This document shows, one piece after another, positions 47,262 through 55,968 of a stretch of DNA of 64,000 bases. The DNA comes from Micromonospora sp. CP22. GTDB taxonomy: Bacteria > Actinomycetota > Actinomycetes > Mycobacteriales > Micromonosporaceae. Under the pieces are notes generated by a model. That model was not told where the DNA came from. It saw only the letters and a program-made list of their open reading frames with translations, and searched no databases. Each line of letters starts with the position of its first letter. Position 1 is the stretch's first letter. Position numbers and translations under genes: made by a program. The stretch is taken from NCBI RefSeq assembly GCF_009712475.1, contig NZ_VCJO01000003.1, positions 496,916 through 560,915 of the forward strand. The letters are read 5' to 3'.

Positions 47262-48035
47262 CTAAAGGCTCCGGACGAGTCCGCCGTCACAACGCAGCGC
47301 GGTCCCGGTGATGTACGAGGCCGGCGTTCCGCAGAGGAACGCGGCTGCGGCGGCGAACTCCGCAGGGCGGCCGTACCGGCCGGCCGGAATCCCGGCGATC
47401 GAGAGGGCCTTCGTCTCGGCGACGGTGTGGCCGCTGCGATGCGCGTTGGCCGCGTCGACCGCCGCCGTCCGGTCGGTCTCGATACGCCCCGGCAGGAGCA
47501 GATTCACCGTGACGCCGTCGGCGGCCACCTCCGCCGCCAGTGTCTTGAGGTACCCGGCCAGTGCCGCCCGAGCCAGGTTCGACAACGCGAGGTTCGGCAG
47601 CGGTGCGGTGACCCCACTGGAACCCACCGCGAGAATTCGTCCCCAGCCCCTCTCTCGCATGGCCGGAAGGGCATACGAGACCAACCTGACGTGCTGTCGC
47701 ACCAACCCGTCGAACGCTCCGTCGATCGCGTCGACATCGACCTCCGCCGCCGCACCGGGCGGGGGACCCGGCCCGTTCAGAACCAGAATGTCCGGCGCGG
47801 CGAAGGCCGCGACCGTTGCCTCGAACAGCGCCACCGGACCGTCATCGGCAAGGAGATCGACGCCGACTCCGACGGCGCTCGGCAGCGCTGCGGCGATCTC
47901 CTTCGCGAGGGCCTCCCGGCGACCGGTTATCACGGTGTGCGCGCCTTCGGCTGCCAGCTGCTCGGCTATCGCCCGGCCGAGACCGCCGGTCGACGCACAG
48001 ACCAGAGCGGTCTTTCCGGCCAAACCAAGATCCAT
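47262..48035 (-). CDS. Short-chain dehydrogenase-like protein with replaced catalytic motif
   Basis: 257 residues, Rossmann SDR. ALVCASTGGLGRAIAEQLAAEGAHTVITGR is the NAD(P) site; LVLNGPGPPPG stands where NNAG is normally found; LAVGSSGVTAPLP carries the active-site serine. The usual YxxxK is replaced by S-N-L-A-R (in LALSNLARAALAGYLKTLA), which occurs in a minor SDR subgroup. The end ASYITGTALRCDGGLVRSL is normal. AGGAGG fixes the ATG at 48035. Probably reduces or oxidises a pathway intermediate, if still active. Confidence 0.82.
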   Translation of the reverse strand: MDLGLAGKTALVCASTGGLGRAIAEQLAAEGAHTVITGRREALAKEIAAALPSAVGVGVDLLADDGPVALFEATVAAFAAPDILVLNGPGPPPGAAAEVDVDAIDGAFDGLVRQHVRLVSYALPAMRERGWGRILAVGSSGVTAPLPNLALSNLARAALAGYLKTLAAEVAADGVTVNLLLPGRIETDRTAAVDAANAHRSGHTVAETKALSIAGIPAGRYGRPAEFAAAAAFLCGTPASYITGTALRCDGGLVRSL

Positions 48036-48070
48036 CCGTCCTCCTGAACACCTGACGGCCGAACCGCCGG

Positions 48071-49546
48071 TCAGCGGCCGGCGACCCGATCGACCATCTC
48101 GTCGCCGGCGGAGTTGCGCTTCACGGTGATCACCTTCTGGTGCGGATCGGTGACCATGACGCGCTGTAGCACCCGCGCCTGGTCGGAGATGTCCGTGCGC
48201 GGCGACCACAGCGCACCGTCGTACAGGACCCGCAGGTCGTTCACGCTCAGGCCGCTCATGCGCTCCAGGCGCGGCGCGAGGGCACGGTTGTCGGAGCCGG
48301 CCAGCAGCGCTCGGATGGCGTCCTCGTCCATGAGCAGATCCGGGTGCTCGGCGGCCAGGAACTCGCGAAGGTGGGCTGCGCCCCCGGCGAACGGCGAATA
48401 CACCATGCAGACCAACTGCGTGGTGGTGAGCCCGAAGGCGGTCTCGGCGTACTCGGTCGCCATCCGGCGCGTCCGGTCGATGCCCTCCTCGGTGTCGTAC
48501 CGCAGGCGCATCTCCTCGACCAGGTGCTCCGGGAAGTTCTTGCGACGCATCAACTCCAGCGCGAAGTCCACGTACTGACCGACGCCCTCGCGGTAGGTGC
48601 GTTGGTACACCCGCTCCGTCCGCAACCCACGCAGATGCGCCATGAGCAGGGGGTTGGCGCAGTCGGACTCGGTGAAGTTGAAGGCGACCTCGTCGAACAC
48701 GAAGTTCAGGAAGTCCGAGAGAAGACGCCAGTGCGCTCCCGAGGCGTAGCTCGTGTAGTCGTAGATCGAGAAGAACCGCAGCGTCGCCGGAACGTCCGAG
48801 GTCACCCCGCGCTCCTGGATCCGTTCGACGTCGTCGGGGCCGTGAATCTCCCGGAAGTAGGCGATGGCGAGCCCGTTGAGGGTCTCCAGGGTGCCCTTGA
48901 AGCCCATGCGGGCGTCGGCCGGCTTCAGACCGGCCTCCCGCGACAGCTTACGGATCCACAGTGCGTAGTCGCGCTGCTCCTGGGGAGAGTCTCCGGTGAT
49001 GATCAGGTCGACCCCGCCGTCGTGGCGGGCCGCGATGCCGAAGGAGTTGGCTACGTTCAGGTTGCAGGCGTTGCAGAAGGTCGCGCGACCGTCGCCGTAG
49101 CTGCGGTGGCCAGACATGAGCATGTCGGTGCGGTTGAACTCGATCAGGCGGTGCGGCATCGGGCGGTCCCGCTCGAACGGACGGACTTGCTCGCCCTCCA
49201 CCAGAAACAGGTCGACCCGCGGATCTTCGTAGAGATGCAGCGCCTGGTACGTCCGGTCGATGTTCAGCATCACCTGGTACGGCATGCCGCCATGCCGCAT
49301 GGTCACCACGCGCAGTTGGAACGTGTCGCCATACCGCTCCGCGAGGGCAAGGTGGACGGCGCGCACGAAGGCGAGCGCGTACGCACTGTCCTTGCCGCCG
49401 CCGTAAGCCACCATGACGGTGTTCCGCGCCAGGTCGTCCTGGTATGGCAGGGACTCGTACAGGCGCGTCGCGCATTCCTCGACCGCCGGGACGTCTCGCT
49501 CCGGTAGGGCCTTTCGTAGGTCAGCCAGGACCGTCTTACGCAGCAT
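48071..49546 (-). CDS. PP-loop ATPase (adenine nucleotide alpha-hydrolase fold)
   Basis: 491 residues. NTVMVAYGGGKDSAYALAFVRAV is a PP-loop variant of SGGxDS; LRVVTMRHGGMPYQ, FCNACNLNVANSFG (a CxxC that can bind metal) and LIITGDSPQEQRDYALWIRKL follow. The rest is unfamiliar. PP-loop enzymes adenylate a carbonyl or carboxylate so that ammonia or sulfur can replace it. The adjacent glutamine-hydrolysing synthetase gene suggests amide or amidine formation. GGGGGAG precedes the ATG. I do not recognise a named biosynthetic family. Confidence 0.75.
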   Translation of the reverse strand: MLRKTVLADLRKALPERDVPAVEECATRLYESLPYQDDLARNTVMVAYGGGKDSAYALAFVRAVHLALAERYGDTFQLRVVTMRHGGMPYQVMLNIDRTYQALHLYEDPRVDLFLVEGEQVRPFERDRPMPHRLIEFNRTDMLMSGHRSYGDGRATFCNACNLNVANSFGIAARHDGGVDLIITGDSPQEQRDYALWIRKLSREAGLKPADARMGFKGTLETLNGLAIAYFREIHGPDDVERIQERGVTSDVPATLRFFSIYDYTSYASGAHWRLLSDFLNFVFDEVAFNFTESDCANPLLMAHLRGLRTERVYQRTYREGVGQYVDFALELMRRKNFPEHLVEEMRLRYDTEEGIDRTRRMATEYAETAFGLTTTQLVCMVYSPFAGGAAHLREFLAAEHPDLLMDEDAIRALLAGSDNRALAPRLERMSGLSVNDLRVLYDGALWSPRTDISDQARVLQRVMVTDPHQKVITVKRNSAGDEMVDRVAGR

Positions 49547-49621
49547 TGAATGTCTCCCCCTAGGTATCTCCGCGAGAAGCGGTCGAACCTGTTTCTTTGG
49601 ATCGCGCAGCCACGCGGCCGG

Positions 49622-50305
49622 CTATGGGTGAACGGGAACCGGTATCTCCTCGCGCAGCCAGGTCAGGAATGCGGCGTCACTCAGTAACTCGGTGTGACCG
49701 CCGGGAAAGTCCTGGTGGGCGAAGCCACCACGGGTCGCCTGGTCCCACTCGGCGATGCCGACGGTGGTGGTGAGCGGATCGGTCTCTCCCCGCGCGGCGA
49801 GGATCGTAGAGCGCAGCGGACCGTACCTGGCGGGGTCGAACCCCCTGAGTAGGGTCAGGTCGCTCATGGCGGTGTCGATGATGACCTCCCGCCATTCGCC
49901 CGAGGAGTTGAACTCCGGGTTCATCTCGTCGAGGTACACGGCCAGGTCGGCCCGGCTGCGGGTGACCGAGTCGGGCACCGACAGCAGGTGGGGCGGCATC
50001 GCCCCGACGACCACCACCGCGGTCGACTCGATCGCGCGCTTCTCCAGCTCGGCGGCCGCCGCGAAGGCGACGTACGCGCCGAAGCTGTGTCCGACGAGCA
50101 CCGGTCGGAGAATCCGCCGATTCGTCACCTGCTCGACGCAGGACTGCACGACCTGGTCGAACGACGAGGCGGGCTGTCCGAAGTCCTCGCCGAAGCGACC
50201 TGGATAGCACACCAGCCAGGCCGACGACTCGAACGCGCGCATGAGCGGGCGTAATTCGCCGCCGAAGGAGCCTGCGCCGGGAAGGACGGCGATGTCCGGG
50301 CCCAT
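49622..50305 (-). CDS. Type II thioesterase
   Basis: 227 residues. IAVLPGAGSFGGELRPLMRAF is the oxyanion region, PVLVGHSFGAYVAFAAAAELE has the nucleophile serine (GHSFG), and FPGGHTELLSDAAFLTWL carries the catalytic histidine. This is the GrsT-like editing thioesterase that frees stalled NRPS carrier proteins. GGAGAGGAG precedes ATG 50305, 21 bp after the asparagine-synthetase-like gene. It fits with the A-T and C-A-T NRPS genes in the cluster. Confidence 0.88.
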   Translation of the reverse strand: MGPDIAVLPGAGSFGGELRPLMRAFESSAWLVCYPGRFGEDFGQPASSFDQVVQSCVEQVTNRRILRPVLVGHSFGAYVAFAAAAELEKRAIESTAVVVVGAMPPHLLSVPDSVTRSRADLAVYLDEMNPEFNSSGEWREVIIDTAMSDLTLLRGFDPARYGPLRSTILAARGETDPLTTTVGIAEWDQATRGGFAHQDFPGGHTELLSDAAFLTWLREEIPVPVHP

Positions 50306-50325
50306 GGGAGCTCTCCTCTCCGATC

Positions 50326-52095
50326 TCAGAAGCCGAGGCCCAGTTCGTCCATCACCAAGGCGATGCTGATGGCGCTGAGCCGGTAGTCCCACTTGTCCTG
50401 CCGGTCGGTCCGGCTGGTGACGAGGCAGTCCGGCGCGAACAGGCCGGTGGCCGCGACGAGCTCAGCCCAGCGGGACCAGGTCTGGCCGGTGACCGAATCG
50501 AGGTCCGGCGCGGTGAAGCCGTGCTTCCCTCGGCGCATGACCGAGTCCGGAACGACACCCGCGTAGGCTGCCCGCAGACACGCCTTGCCCTCGAAATCCA
50601 CAACCTTCGCGTCATCGCCCAGTCGCGCCGCGGCGCTAACGACGGCATTGCCGAGGAACGGATACCGGCCCTCGATCGAGGCCTTCATGAGCATGGAGTC
50701 GCCATGGTCGCCCAGCAGGTGACCGGAGAGTTGGACGTAGACGTCGGCGACGGAACGCAGTTGCATCGGCGACAGCCGACGGGCCTCCTCGTCCGAGAAG
50801 GGGATCAGCCTCGTCCGCCAGAACTCGTTTCCCGTGACCGCCTCAAGGGCTCTTGAGGAGAGGTATGTGGTTCGGCGATCGTCGAGCCTGCGCCAGTCGA
50901 CCTCCCAGCTGAACTCCGGGTTTCCCCAGGCCTGCTCGTTCTCGCTACGACCGGAGCGTTTGAACCGGGTTGCGCTGTCGAACGCGTACGAGTCGTAGCC
51001 GAAGAACAGCTCGTCGGCCCCCTCGCCGGATACGACGCCCTTGATGCCGTTGGTGCGCACGGCCTCCGCCAGCATCATCGCCGCCACGTTGTAGGTCTCG
51101 CGCTGCGGATAACAGCAGTGCCGGACCATCTCCTCGAACTTCGTCAGAACGTCCTGGGGCCGGCACAGGATCTGCTCGTGTTTGCTACCGATCTTCTCCG
51201 CTACCTCGCGCTGGAATCTGCCCTCGTCGAGTGCCGGATCGTCGAAGACGACGGAGAACGTCCGGACCGGCCGGTCGAGCAGTTGGCTGCACTCCACCGC
51301 TATCGCGGTGGAGTCGAATCCGCCGCTCAGATAGGCGCCGATCTCCACGTCAGCATGCAGACGGTCGTACGTCGACTGCCGCATGCTCTCCCGAAGCTCC
51401 TCGGCGGAGACGGGCGGGCCGCTGTCTGTGAAGTCGCCGTATCGCCAGTAACGGACGGTTTCGTGCCCGTCGGCGTCGAACCGGACGGCACAGCCGGGAG
51501 GTACCGCCAGCAGGCCGTCCACGAGCGTACGCGGCGCGACGATGTTGCCCAGCGAGAAGTACTGGTCGATGGCGCCGACATCCACCTTCCAGGCCCGGTC
51601 GAGGCACTGCACCAGCGGTTTGATCTCCGAGCAGAAATGCACCCGATCGCCATCCACGGCGTAGTACAGCGGGCAAATCCCGAATCGGTCCCGAGCGAGC
51701 AGCAGACTGCTGTCGGCTCGGTCGAAGATGACGGTGGCGAACTGTCCGTCCACCAGGCCGAGCCCTTCGATGCCGTAACGGGCCACGAGTTCCGGGACCA
51801 CGGCGACGTCGACACCGTTGTGCCCTGGTTCGGCTCCGCATCGCTCGCGGAGCGCCCGGTGGTTGAACACCTCTCCGTTGGTCATGGCGAGGTAGCGACC
51901 GCTGCGGTCCTCCGCCGGTTGCCACCCGTCGACCAGACCCGTCATGCCGAGGCGCGCGAGCTTGGCCGACAGCGTCCCGGTGTTCAGCGAGTAGGTCTCG
52001 TCCGGCCCCCGATGGACGATCCGGGAGTGCATGGCGGCTACGAGGCCCCGGTCGAATCGTTCGGTCGGTGAGTAGGTTCCACAAACCCCGCACAC
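50326..52095 (-). CDS. Asparagine synthetase-like glutamine amidotransferase
   Basis: 589 residues. Class II glutaminase with catalytic cysteine as residue 2 if the GTG at 52095 is used (M-C-G-V-C-G-T-Y), which decides the start; GEVFNHRALRERCG and VDGQFATVIFDRADSSLLLARDRFGICPLYYA are typical. The synthetase half has YLSGGFDSTAIAVECSQLL and GVVSGEGADELFFGYDSY. The glutaminase cysteine is kept, unlike beta-lactam synthetases, so it should transfer ammonia to an adenylated carboxylate. The A-T gene ends 4 bp upstream, giving tight coupling. Confidence 0.9.
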   Translation of the reverse strand: MCGVCGTYSPTERFDRGLVAAMHSRIVHRGPDETYSLNTGTLSAKLARLGMTGLVDGWQPAEDRSGRYLAMTNGEVFNHRALRERCGAEPGHNGVDVAVVPELVARYGIEGLGLVDGQFATVIFDRADSSLLLARDRFGICPLYYAVDGDRVHFCSEIKPLVQCLDRAWKVDVGAIDQYFSLGNIVAPRTLVDGLLAVPPGCAVRFDADGHETVRYWRYGDFTDSGPPVSAEELRESMRQSTYDRLHADVEIGAYLSGGFDSTAIAVECSQLLDRPVRTFSVVFDDPALDEGRFQREVAEKIGSKHEQILCRPQDVLTKFEEMVRHCCYPQRETYNVAAMMLAEAVRTNGIKGVVSGEGADELFFGYDSYAFDSATRFKRSGRSENEQAWGNPEFSWEVDWRRLDDRRTTYLSSRALEAVTGNEFWRTRLIPFSDEEARRLSPMQLRSVADVYVQLSGHLLGDHGDSMLMKASIEGRYPFLGNAVVSAAARLGDDAKVVDFEGKACLRAAYAGVVPDSVMRRGKHGFTAPDLDSVTGQTWSRWAELVAATGLFAPDCLVTSRTDRQDKWDYRLSAISIALVMDELGLGF

Positions 52096-52099
52096 GGTG

Positions 52100-53815
52100 T
52101 CACGCACTCCGCTCGGACAGCTGGAGGACCAGATCCTGGAGGTTCCTGGCGCGCAGGATGTCTCGAACGCCGACGTCCATCCAACCCAGCTCCTTGAGCT
52201 TCGTCACCAGGATCACGGTCGAGGCCGAGTCGCCTCCGATGTCGAAGAAGTTGTCTGCCAGACCGGCGTCAGTCGTTCCGGTGAGGCGCCGTACGAGTTG
52301 GAGAATCTGCTCCTCCACGGGCACCGCGACGGCAGTGTCCGGCTCCGCGCGTCGGCCGGCCCGCAGCGCGTCCCGGTCCACCTTGCCGTTGCGGGTGTAC
52401 GGCAGCGCGTCGACCCGTTGGATCACCGAAGGAACCTTGTAGCCGTCGAGGACCGACTCCAGGTACCCGCGAACCTCCCGCGCGGTGGCGGCACCCAGGT
52501 AGTAGCAGACCAGGGCATCCGCTGCGGCCTGGGCAGAGCCGTCGTGCGACTCGGCGGTGACCACGGCCTCGACAACTCCCGGGCAACGACAGGCGGCGCT
52601 CTCGATCTCACCCGGGTCGAGGCGGTAGCCGCGCACCTTCAACTGCCGGTCAACCCGTTCAACGAAGAAGTACTGTCCGTCCCGTTCCTCGACCACATCG
52701 CCGGTCCGGTAGACCCGGGCCCCGTTAGCGTCGCGAAAGTGCTGCACACCCGTCGGCGTCAGGTATCCGAGCGCGACACACTCGCCAGTGATCACCAACT
52801 CTCCCCGGGGCACGTCGCTACCGGCGGCGTCGACCGCCGTCGGCAGGGGCTCCAGGCGGAGAGCGCCCTCGCCCACCAGGTCGCCCAGCGGTACCCCGTC
52901 GGTGCACTGGTCCGGGTTCAGTGGATCGGTGAGGAGATTGCAGATCGTGGTCTCGGTCGTCCCGTAGGCATTGTGGAACGCCGCCACCTCGGACCATTTC
53001 CGCACCACTGCCGGGCGGCACGCGCCACCACCGTTGATCACGTGCTGAAGACTCATCGCGGACGTCGGTTCGGTGGCCGTCAGCGCGAACGGCGTGGTCT
53101 TGAGGTGGGTGATCCGGAAATCCTCGAGCGTGGCGCCGAGCGTGCCGCCAGGTCGCAGCTGCTGCTCGGGAAGAATCACGAGGCATGCGCCGGCAGTCAG
53201 CGTCCAGAGAATCTCCGTGATGCAGCCGTCGAAGGTCAGCCGGGCGAACTGGAGCGTGCGGGACCGCGCCGTCACCTCCAGCCGCCGCACATGGTCCTGG
53301 ATGACCCGCGCCAGCGGATCGACCCGGACAAGTACGCATTTCGGCTCACCGGTCGAGCCCGAGGTGTGGATCGCGTAGCCGATCCGGTCGCCATCGCCCG
53401 GCTCGCTGCCGACCATCCGCGACTGCTGTTCCTCTGCGGCTCCCCACGGGAGCGTCGAAGCTGCGACGAGCGCGGGGATCGGCGACCGGTCCTCCGTACG
53501 GGCCACCACCCTGATGCACAGCGAGGCGACCTTGCTCGCGTTCTGGGTTTCGCTGTCGCGTGGGTCGATGAACACGAACGGACACCCGGCAGCCATCGCG
53601 CCGATCATGGCGACGATGGAGGACGCAGTCCGCGTGGCCTCGATTCCTACGAACTCCCCGGGCCTGGCCGAGGTCTGAAGTTTTGCGGCGAACTCGTCGA
53701 CGTACTCACCGAGTTGCCGATAGGTGATCACCTCGTCGGCAGTAGCGAGGGCGTCATGCGATGCGTAGCTCGAAATGGCGGTCTCGACCGCCGATACGAT
53801 TGAGCTCTGTTTCAT
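52100..53815 (-). CDS. Stand-alone NRPS adenylation-thiolation didomain
   Basis: 571 residues. Adenylation cores: AIHTSGSTGEPKCVLV (A3), RLTFDGCITEIL (A4), NAYGTTETTICNL (A5), RGELVITGECVALGYL, YRTGDVVEERDGQYFFVERVDRQLKVRGYRLDPGEIE (A7-A8), LPYTRNGKVDRDAL (A10 lysine). The carrier domain ends the protein with DIGGDSASTVILVTKL, whose serine takes phosphopantetheine. Binding-pocket residues read by eye are D, G, T, F, I, G, A, I, C; they match no code I remember. ATG 53815 lies 16 bp after the FAH gene stop. Confidence 0.92.
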   Translation of the reverse strand: MKQSSIVSAVETAISSYASHDALATADEVITYRQLGEYVDEFAAKLQTSARPGEFVGIEATRTASSIVAMIGAMAAGCPFVFIDPRDSETQNASKVASLCIRVVARTEDRSPIPALVAASTLPWGAAEEQQSRMVGSEPGDGDRIGYAIHTSGSTGEPKCVLVRVDPLARVIQDHVRRLEVTARSRTLQFARLTFDGCITEILWTLTAGACLVILPEQQLRPGGTLGATLEDFRITHLKTTPFALTATEPTSAMSLQHVINGGGACRPAVVRKWSEVAAFHNAYGTTETTICNLLTDPLNPDQCTDGVPLGDLVGEGALRLEPLPTAVDAAGSDVPRGELVITGECVALGYLTPTGVQHFRDANGARVYRTGDVVEERDGQYFFVERVDRQLKVRGYRLDPGEIESAACRCPGVVEAVVTAESHDGSAQAAADALVCYYLGAATAREVRGYLESVLDGYKVPSVIQRVDALPYTRNGKVDRDALRAGRRAEPDTAVAVPVEEQILQLVRRLTGTTDAGLADNFFDIGGDSASTVILVTKLKELGWMDVGVRDILRARNLQDLVLQLSERSA

Positions 53816-53831
53816 GATCAGATCCCAGCCC

Positions 53832-54647
53832 TCATGCCACGGTGTGTGAGAGAGTGCCAACGCCGTCGACGACGGCCTTTATCACGTCGCCCGGGGAAAT
53901 CACCGCAGCTCCCGGCGTACCGGTGCAGATCACGGTTCCCGGGGCGATGGTGCGGCCGGCGGTGAAGTACTCGACCAGGTACCCCAGGTCGTACTTCATG
54001 TCGGATACGGTGGCGGTGGCGATGACCTCACCGTTGCGTACCGTCGATACGCGAATGGCCTGGAGAGCGGCGTCATCGAACTCGTCCAAGGTCACCAGCT
54101 GCGGCCCCACGCTGCAGAAGGTGTCGAATCCCTTGGCCCAGGGGATGTACCGCGGGTTCTCCCGAATCACGTCCTCTGCCGTCATGTCGAGGACGGCGGT
54201 GACCCCGACGATGACCGAACGCCATCTGTCGCGGCTTACGTTCTTGCAGGTCTTGCCCACGATGAGGCCCAGTTCCGCCTCGGCGGTCACGCGCTTGCTC
54301 TGGGAGGGGAGCGAGATCTGCTGGCCGTTGCCGATGAGACAGCTACGCGGCCGCAGATAGGATCCGGGGCCGGATGCTGGCTGCGGTGCGTTCAGGTCGG
54401 CGGAATGGCCCCGGTAGTTCAGCCCCGCACCCCAGATATCGCCGCTGTCCATGATGGTGGCGGCATTCTCGAGCGTGCGGCTGGTGGCCCGCACGGCGCT
54501 GATCTGGTCCGCGATCGTCGTTCGGTGGGACTCCAGTAGATCGTTCATGAGCAGCCCCTGGACGCCGGACAGTGGCACCCAGCCGCCGTCACCTCGGCTG
54601 GCGAAGATCTGGTAGCCGCCCTCGACAGCGAATCGGGCCAGCCTCAT
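53832..54647 (-). CDS. Fumarylacetoacetate hydrolase family enzyme
   Basis: 271 residues with the FAH-fold C-terminal domain. IWGAGLNYRGHSADLN, EAELGLIVGKTCKNVSRDRW, VTAVLDMTAEDVIRENPRYIPWAKGFDTFCSVGP and PGTVICTGTPGAAVISPGDVIKAVVDGVGTLSHTV are family motifs; the acidic metal ligands are in AEAELGL and VLDMTAED. Family members hydrolyse, decarboxylate or hydrate 2-oxo/acylpyruvate-like acids. It overlaps the aldolase gene by ATGA, so the two probably act in sequence on one small-molecule precursor. GGAGGTG precedes the start. Confidence 0.88.
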   Translation of the reverse strand: MRLARFAVEGGYQIFASRGDGGWVPLSGVQGLLMNDLLESHRTTIADQISAVRATSRTLENAATIMDSGDIWGAGLNYRGHSADLNAPQPASGPGSYLRPRSCLIGNGQQISLPSQSKRVTAEAELGLIVGKTCKNVSRDRWRSVIVGVTAVLDMTAEDVIRENPRYIPWAKGFDTFCSVGPQLVTLDEFDDAALQAIRVSTVRNGEVIATATVSDMKYDLGYLVEYFTAGRTIAPGTVICTGTPGAAVISPGDVIKAVVDGVGTLSHTVA

Positions 54648-55711
54648 CGGGCACCTCCAGTGACCGGGGCGTCCAGGGACTTCATGGCGGCCTCAATGGA
54701 GCTGACCATCTGATCCGCCGCCTCACGGATATCGTTCTTGTGGATACTGCGCTGAGCCAGTCCAGCGGCCTTTTCCATCAGGATCGCCGGCTCCAGGCCG
54801 TGCTCCGCGCAAATCTTCTCGATGAATGGGAAGTAGCCGGAGTGCACCCCGATCACGCCGCCGAGCACCTGTAGGTTCCGGTTCTCCGGGAGTGGTTCGA
54901 GGCTGGTTCGGCAGTATCCTGCGATACGCGCCAACTCCTGGTAGGAGTACTTGTCCTCGCCGAGGATGCTCATAATGCCGGCGAGTGACTCGGTCTCCGC
55001 ATTGCCTGCGCCACGGCCGATCCCGTCCAGCGTACCGTCGACAATCACCGCACCTGTTTCCAGCGCGGCAATGCTGTTCGCGTTCGCCAGACCGAGGTTG
55101 TCGTGACCATGAAAGCCGATCACTGGGCACAGGTCCTTCACGACGTGGATGTACTCCTTGACATCGCTCGGCAACATTGAGCCATAGGAGTCTACGATGT
55201 ACAAACCGGCCAATCCCGACGGGATTCCGCTCAGCATCTTGGGTATCTCGGATGCGGGAGTGGCACTAGACTTCATGAGGTTGAGATAGACCTCGTCACA
55301 GATTTCGACCGCCTGCTCGATATAGTCCAGGTTGTCCGCGACCTGGCTGGCCTCCATGCCGAGACGGACGAAGGACATACCCTGGTCACATAGATCAGTC
55401 AGGGTCGACAGCCGACTGAACTCCGGTTGGGAGAACATGCCCCACGAGGACGAGGTGAGGTTGGACCGGGCAATTTCGCACCACCGGTCCAGCTTGATGT
55501 TGCTGGCCGTGAATCCGGCCCGCTCGGCTTCGAATCCGATGCCGTGTCCGATTTCAATCTTTTGGATGGGCGTACTGTCCAGGCGGCGCAGAAGGGACGC
55601 TACGAAATTTTCGTCCATCTGGAAGTTCACCGCGTAGGAGCCTTCGCGGAGGGTAGCGTCGAGAACTTCAACGGCCGGATTTCGGAAAGGCGGGGCGAGT
55701 GGCGCGGACAC
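54644..55711 (-). CDS. DRE-TIM metallolyase (HMG-CoA lyase/4-hydroxy-2-oxovalerate aldolase-like)
   Basis: 355 residues. VLDATLREGSYAVNFQMDENFVASLLRRLD is the DRE-type entry (DATLREG); KIEIGHGIGFEA, GLYIVDSYGSM, GFHGHDNLGLANANSIAALE (HxHDNxGLA metal-binding motif) and VIVDGTLDGIGRGAGNAETESLAGIM follow. This is the barrel of 4-hydroxy-2-oxovalerate aldolases; aldol cleavage or formation of a 4-hydroxy-2-oxo acid is expected. GTG 55711 follows GGGAG. First gene of the long operon. With the FAH enzyme it may make or break an unusual keto acid (inference). Confidence 0.86.
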   Translation of the reverse strand: MSAPLAPPFRNPAVEVLDATLREGSYAVNFQMDENFVASLLRRLDSTPIQKIEIGHGIGFEAERAGFTASNIKLDRWCEIARSNLTSSSWGMFSQPEFSRLSTLTDLCDQGMSFVRLGMEASQVADNLDYIEQAVEICDEVYLNLMKSSATPASEIPKMLSGIPSGLAGLYIVDSYGSMLPSDVKEYIHVVKDLCPVIGFHGHDNLGLANANSIAALETGAVIVDGTLDGIGRGAGNAETESLAGIMSILGEDKYSYQELARIAGYCRTSLEPLPENRNLQVLGGVIGVHSGYFPFIEKICAEHGLEPAILMEKAAGLAQRSIHKNDIREAADQMVSSIEAAMKSLDAPVTGGAR

Positions 55712-55968
55712 TGTCAACTCCCAACCTGCTCGCTTGTGCTGATTGTTACTGGAGCGGCTGATCCGAAGGTTCCGGAAGCCTGGATCAGCCGGTGCTGAAA
55801 ACGTAGACAGTGCCGTCCTCGGGCGGTCCTCGGCAATTCCCCGTGAGTCGTGCCTCGGTAACCCGCAGCGACGATGGGCAGCCCGCGAGGTGGAGCTGAC
55901 AGGGCTGCGCGAATACGAGAGTCCCGCCTACTGGACGAGCCGGGACTGGATGGTGAGTCAGTGCCGGA
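55712..55968. other. 257-bp gap between SARP gene and long operon
   Basis: Probable promoter region of the ten-gene operon (minus strand). A hairpin AGTCCCG/CGGGACT (55920-55926 and 55941-55947) lies just after the SARP stop and may terminate it. No gene is visible. Confidence 0.6.
55920..55947 (-). terminator. Hairpin after the SARP gene
   Basis: AGTCCCG at 55920-55926 and CGGGACT at 55941-55947 with a 14-nt loop, 22 bp beyond the SARP stop codon. Confidence 0.5.

Noticed and set aside
47138..47290. A longer 71-residue version of the precursor peptide starting at 47290.
   Set aside because: Its N-terminal part overlaps the end of the SDR gene and lacks a ribosome binding site, while GGAGGTGA sits exactly before the ATG at 47137.
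50326..52095. Beta-lactam synthetase or lasso-peptide cyclase as the identity of the asparagine-synthetase-like gene.
   Set aside because: The glutaminase cysteine is retained after the initiator, and neither clavam nor lasso partner genes (B1/B2, precursor) are present.
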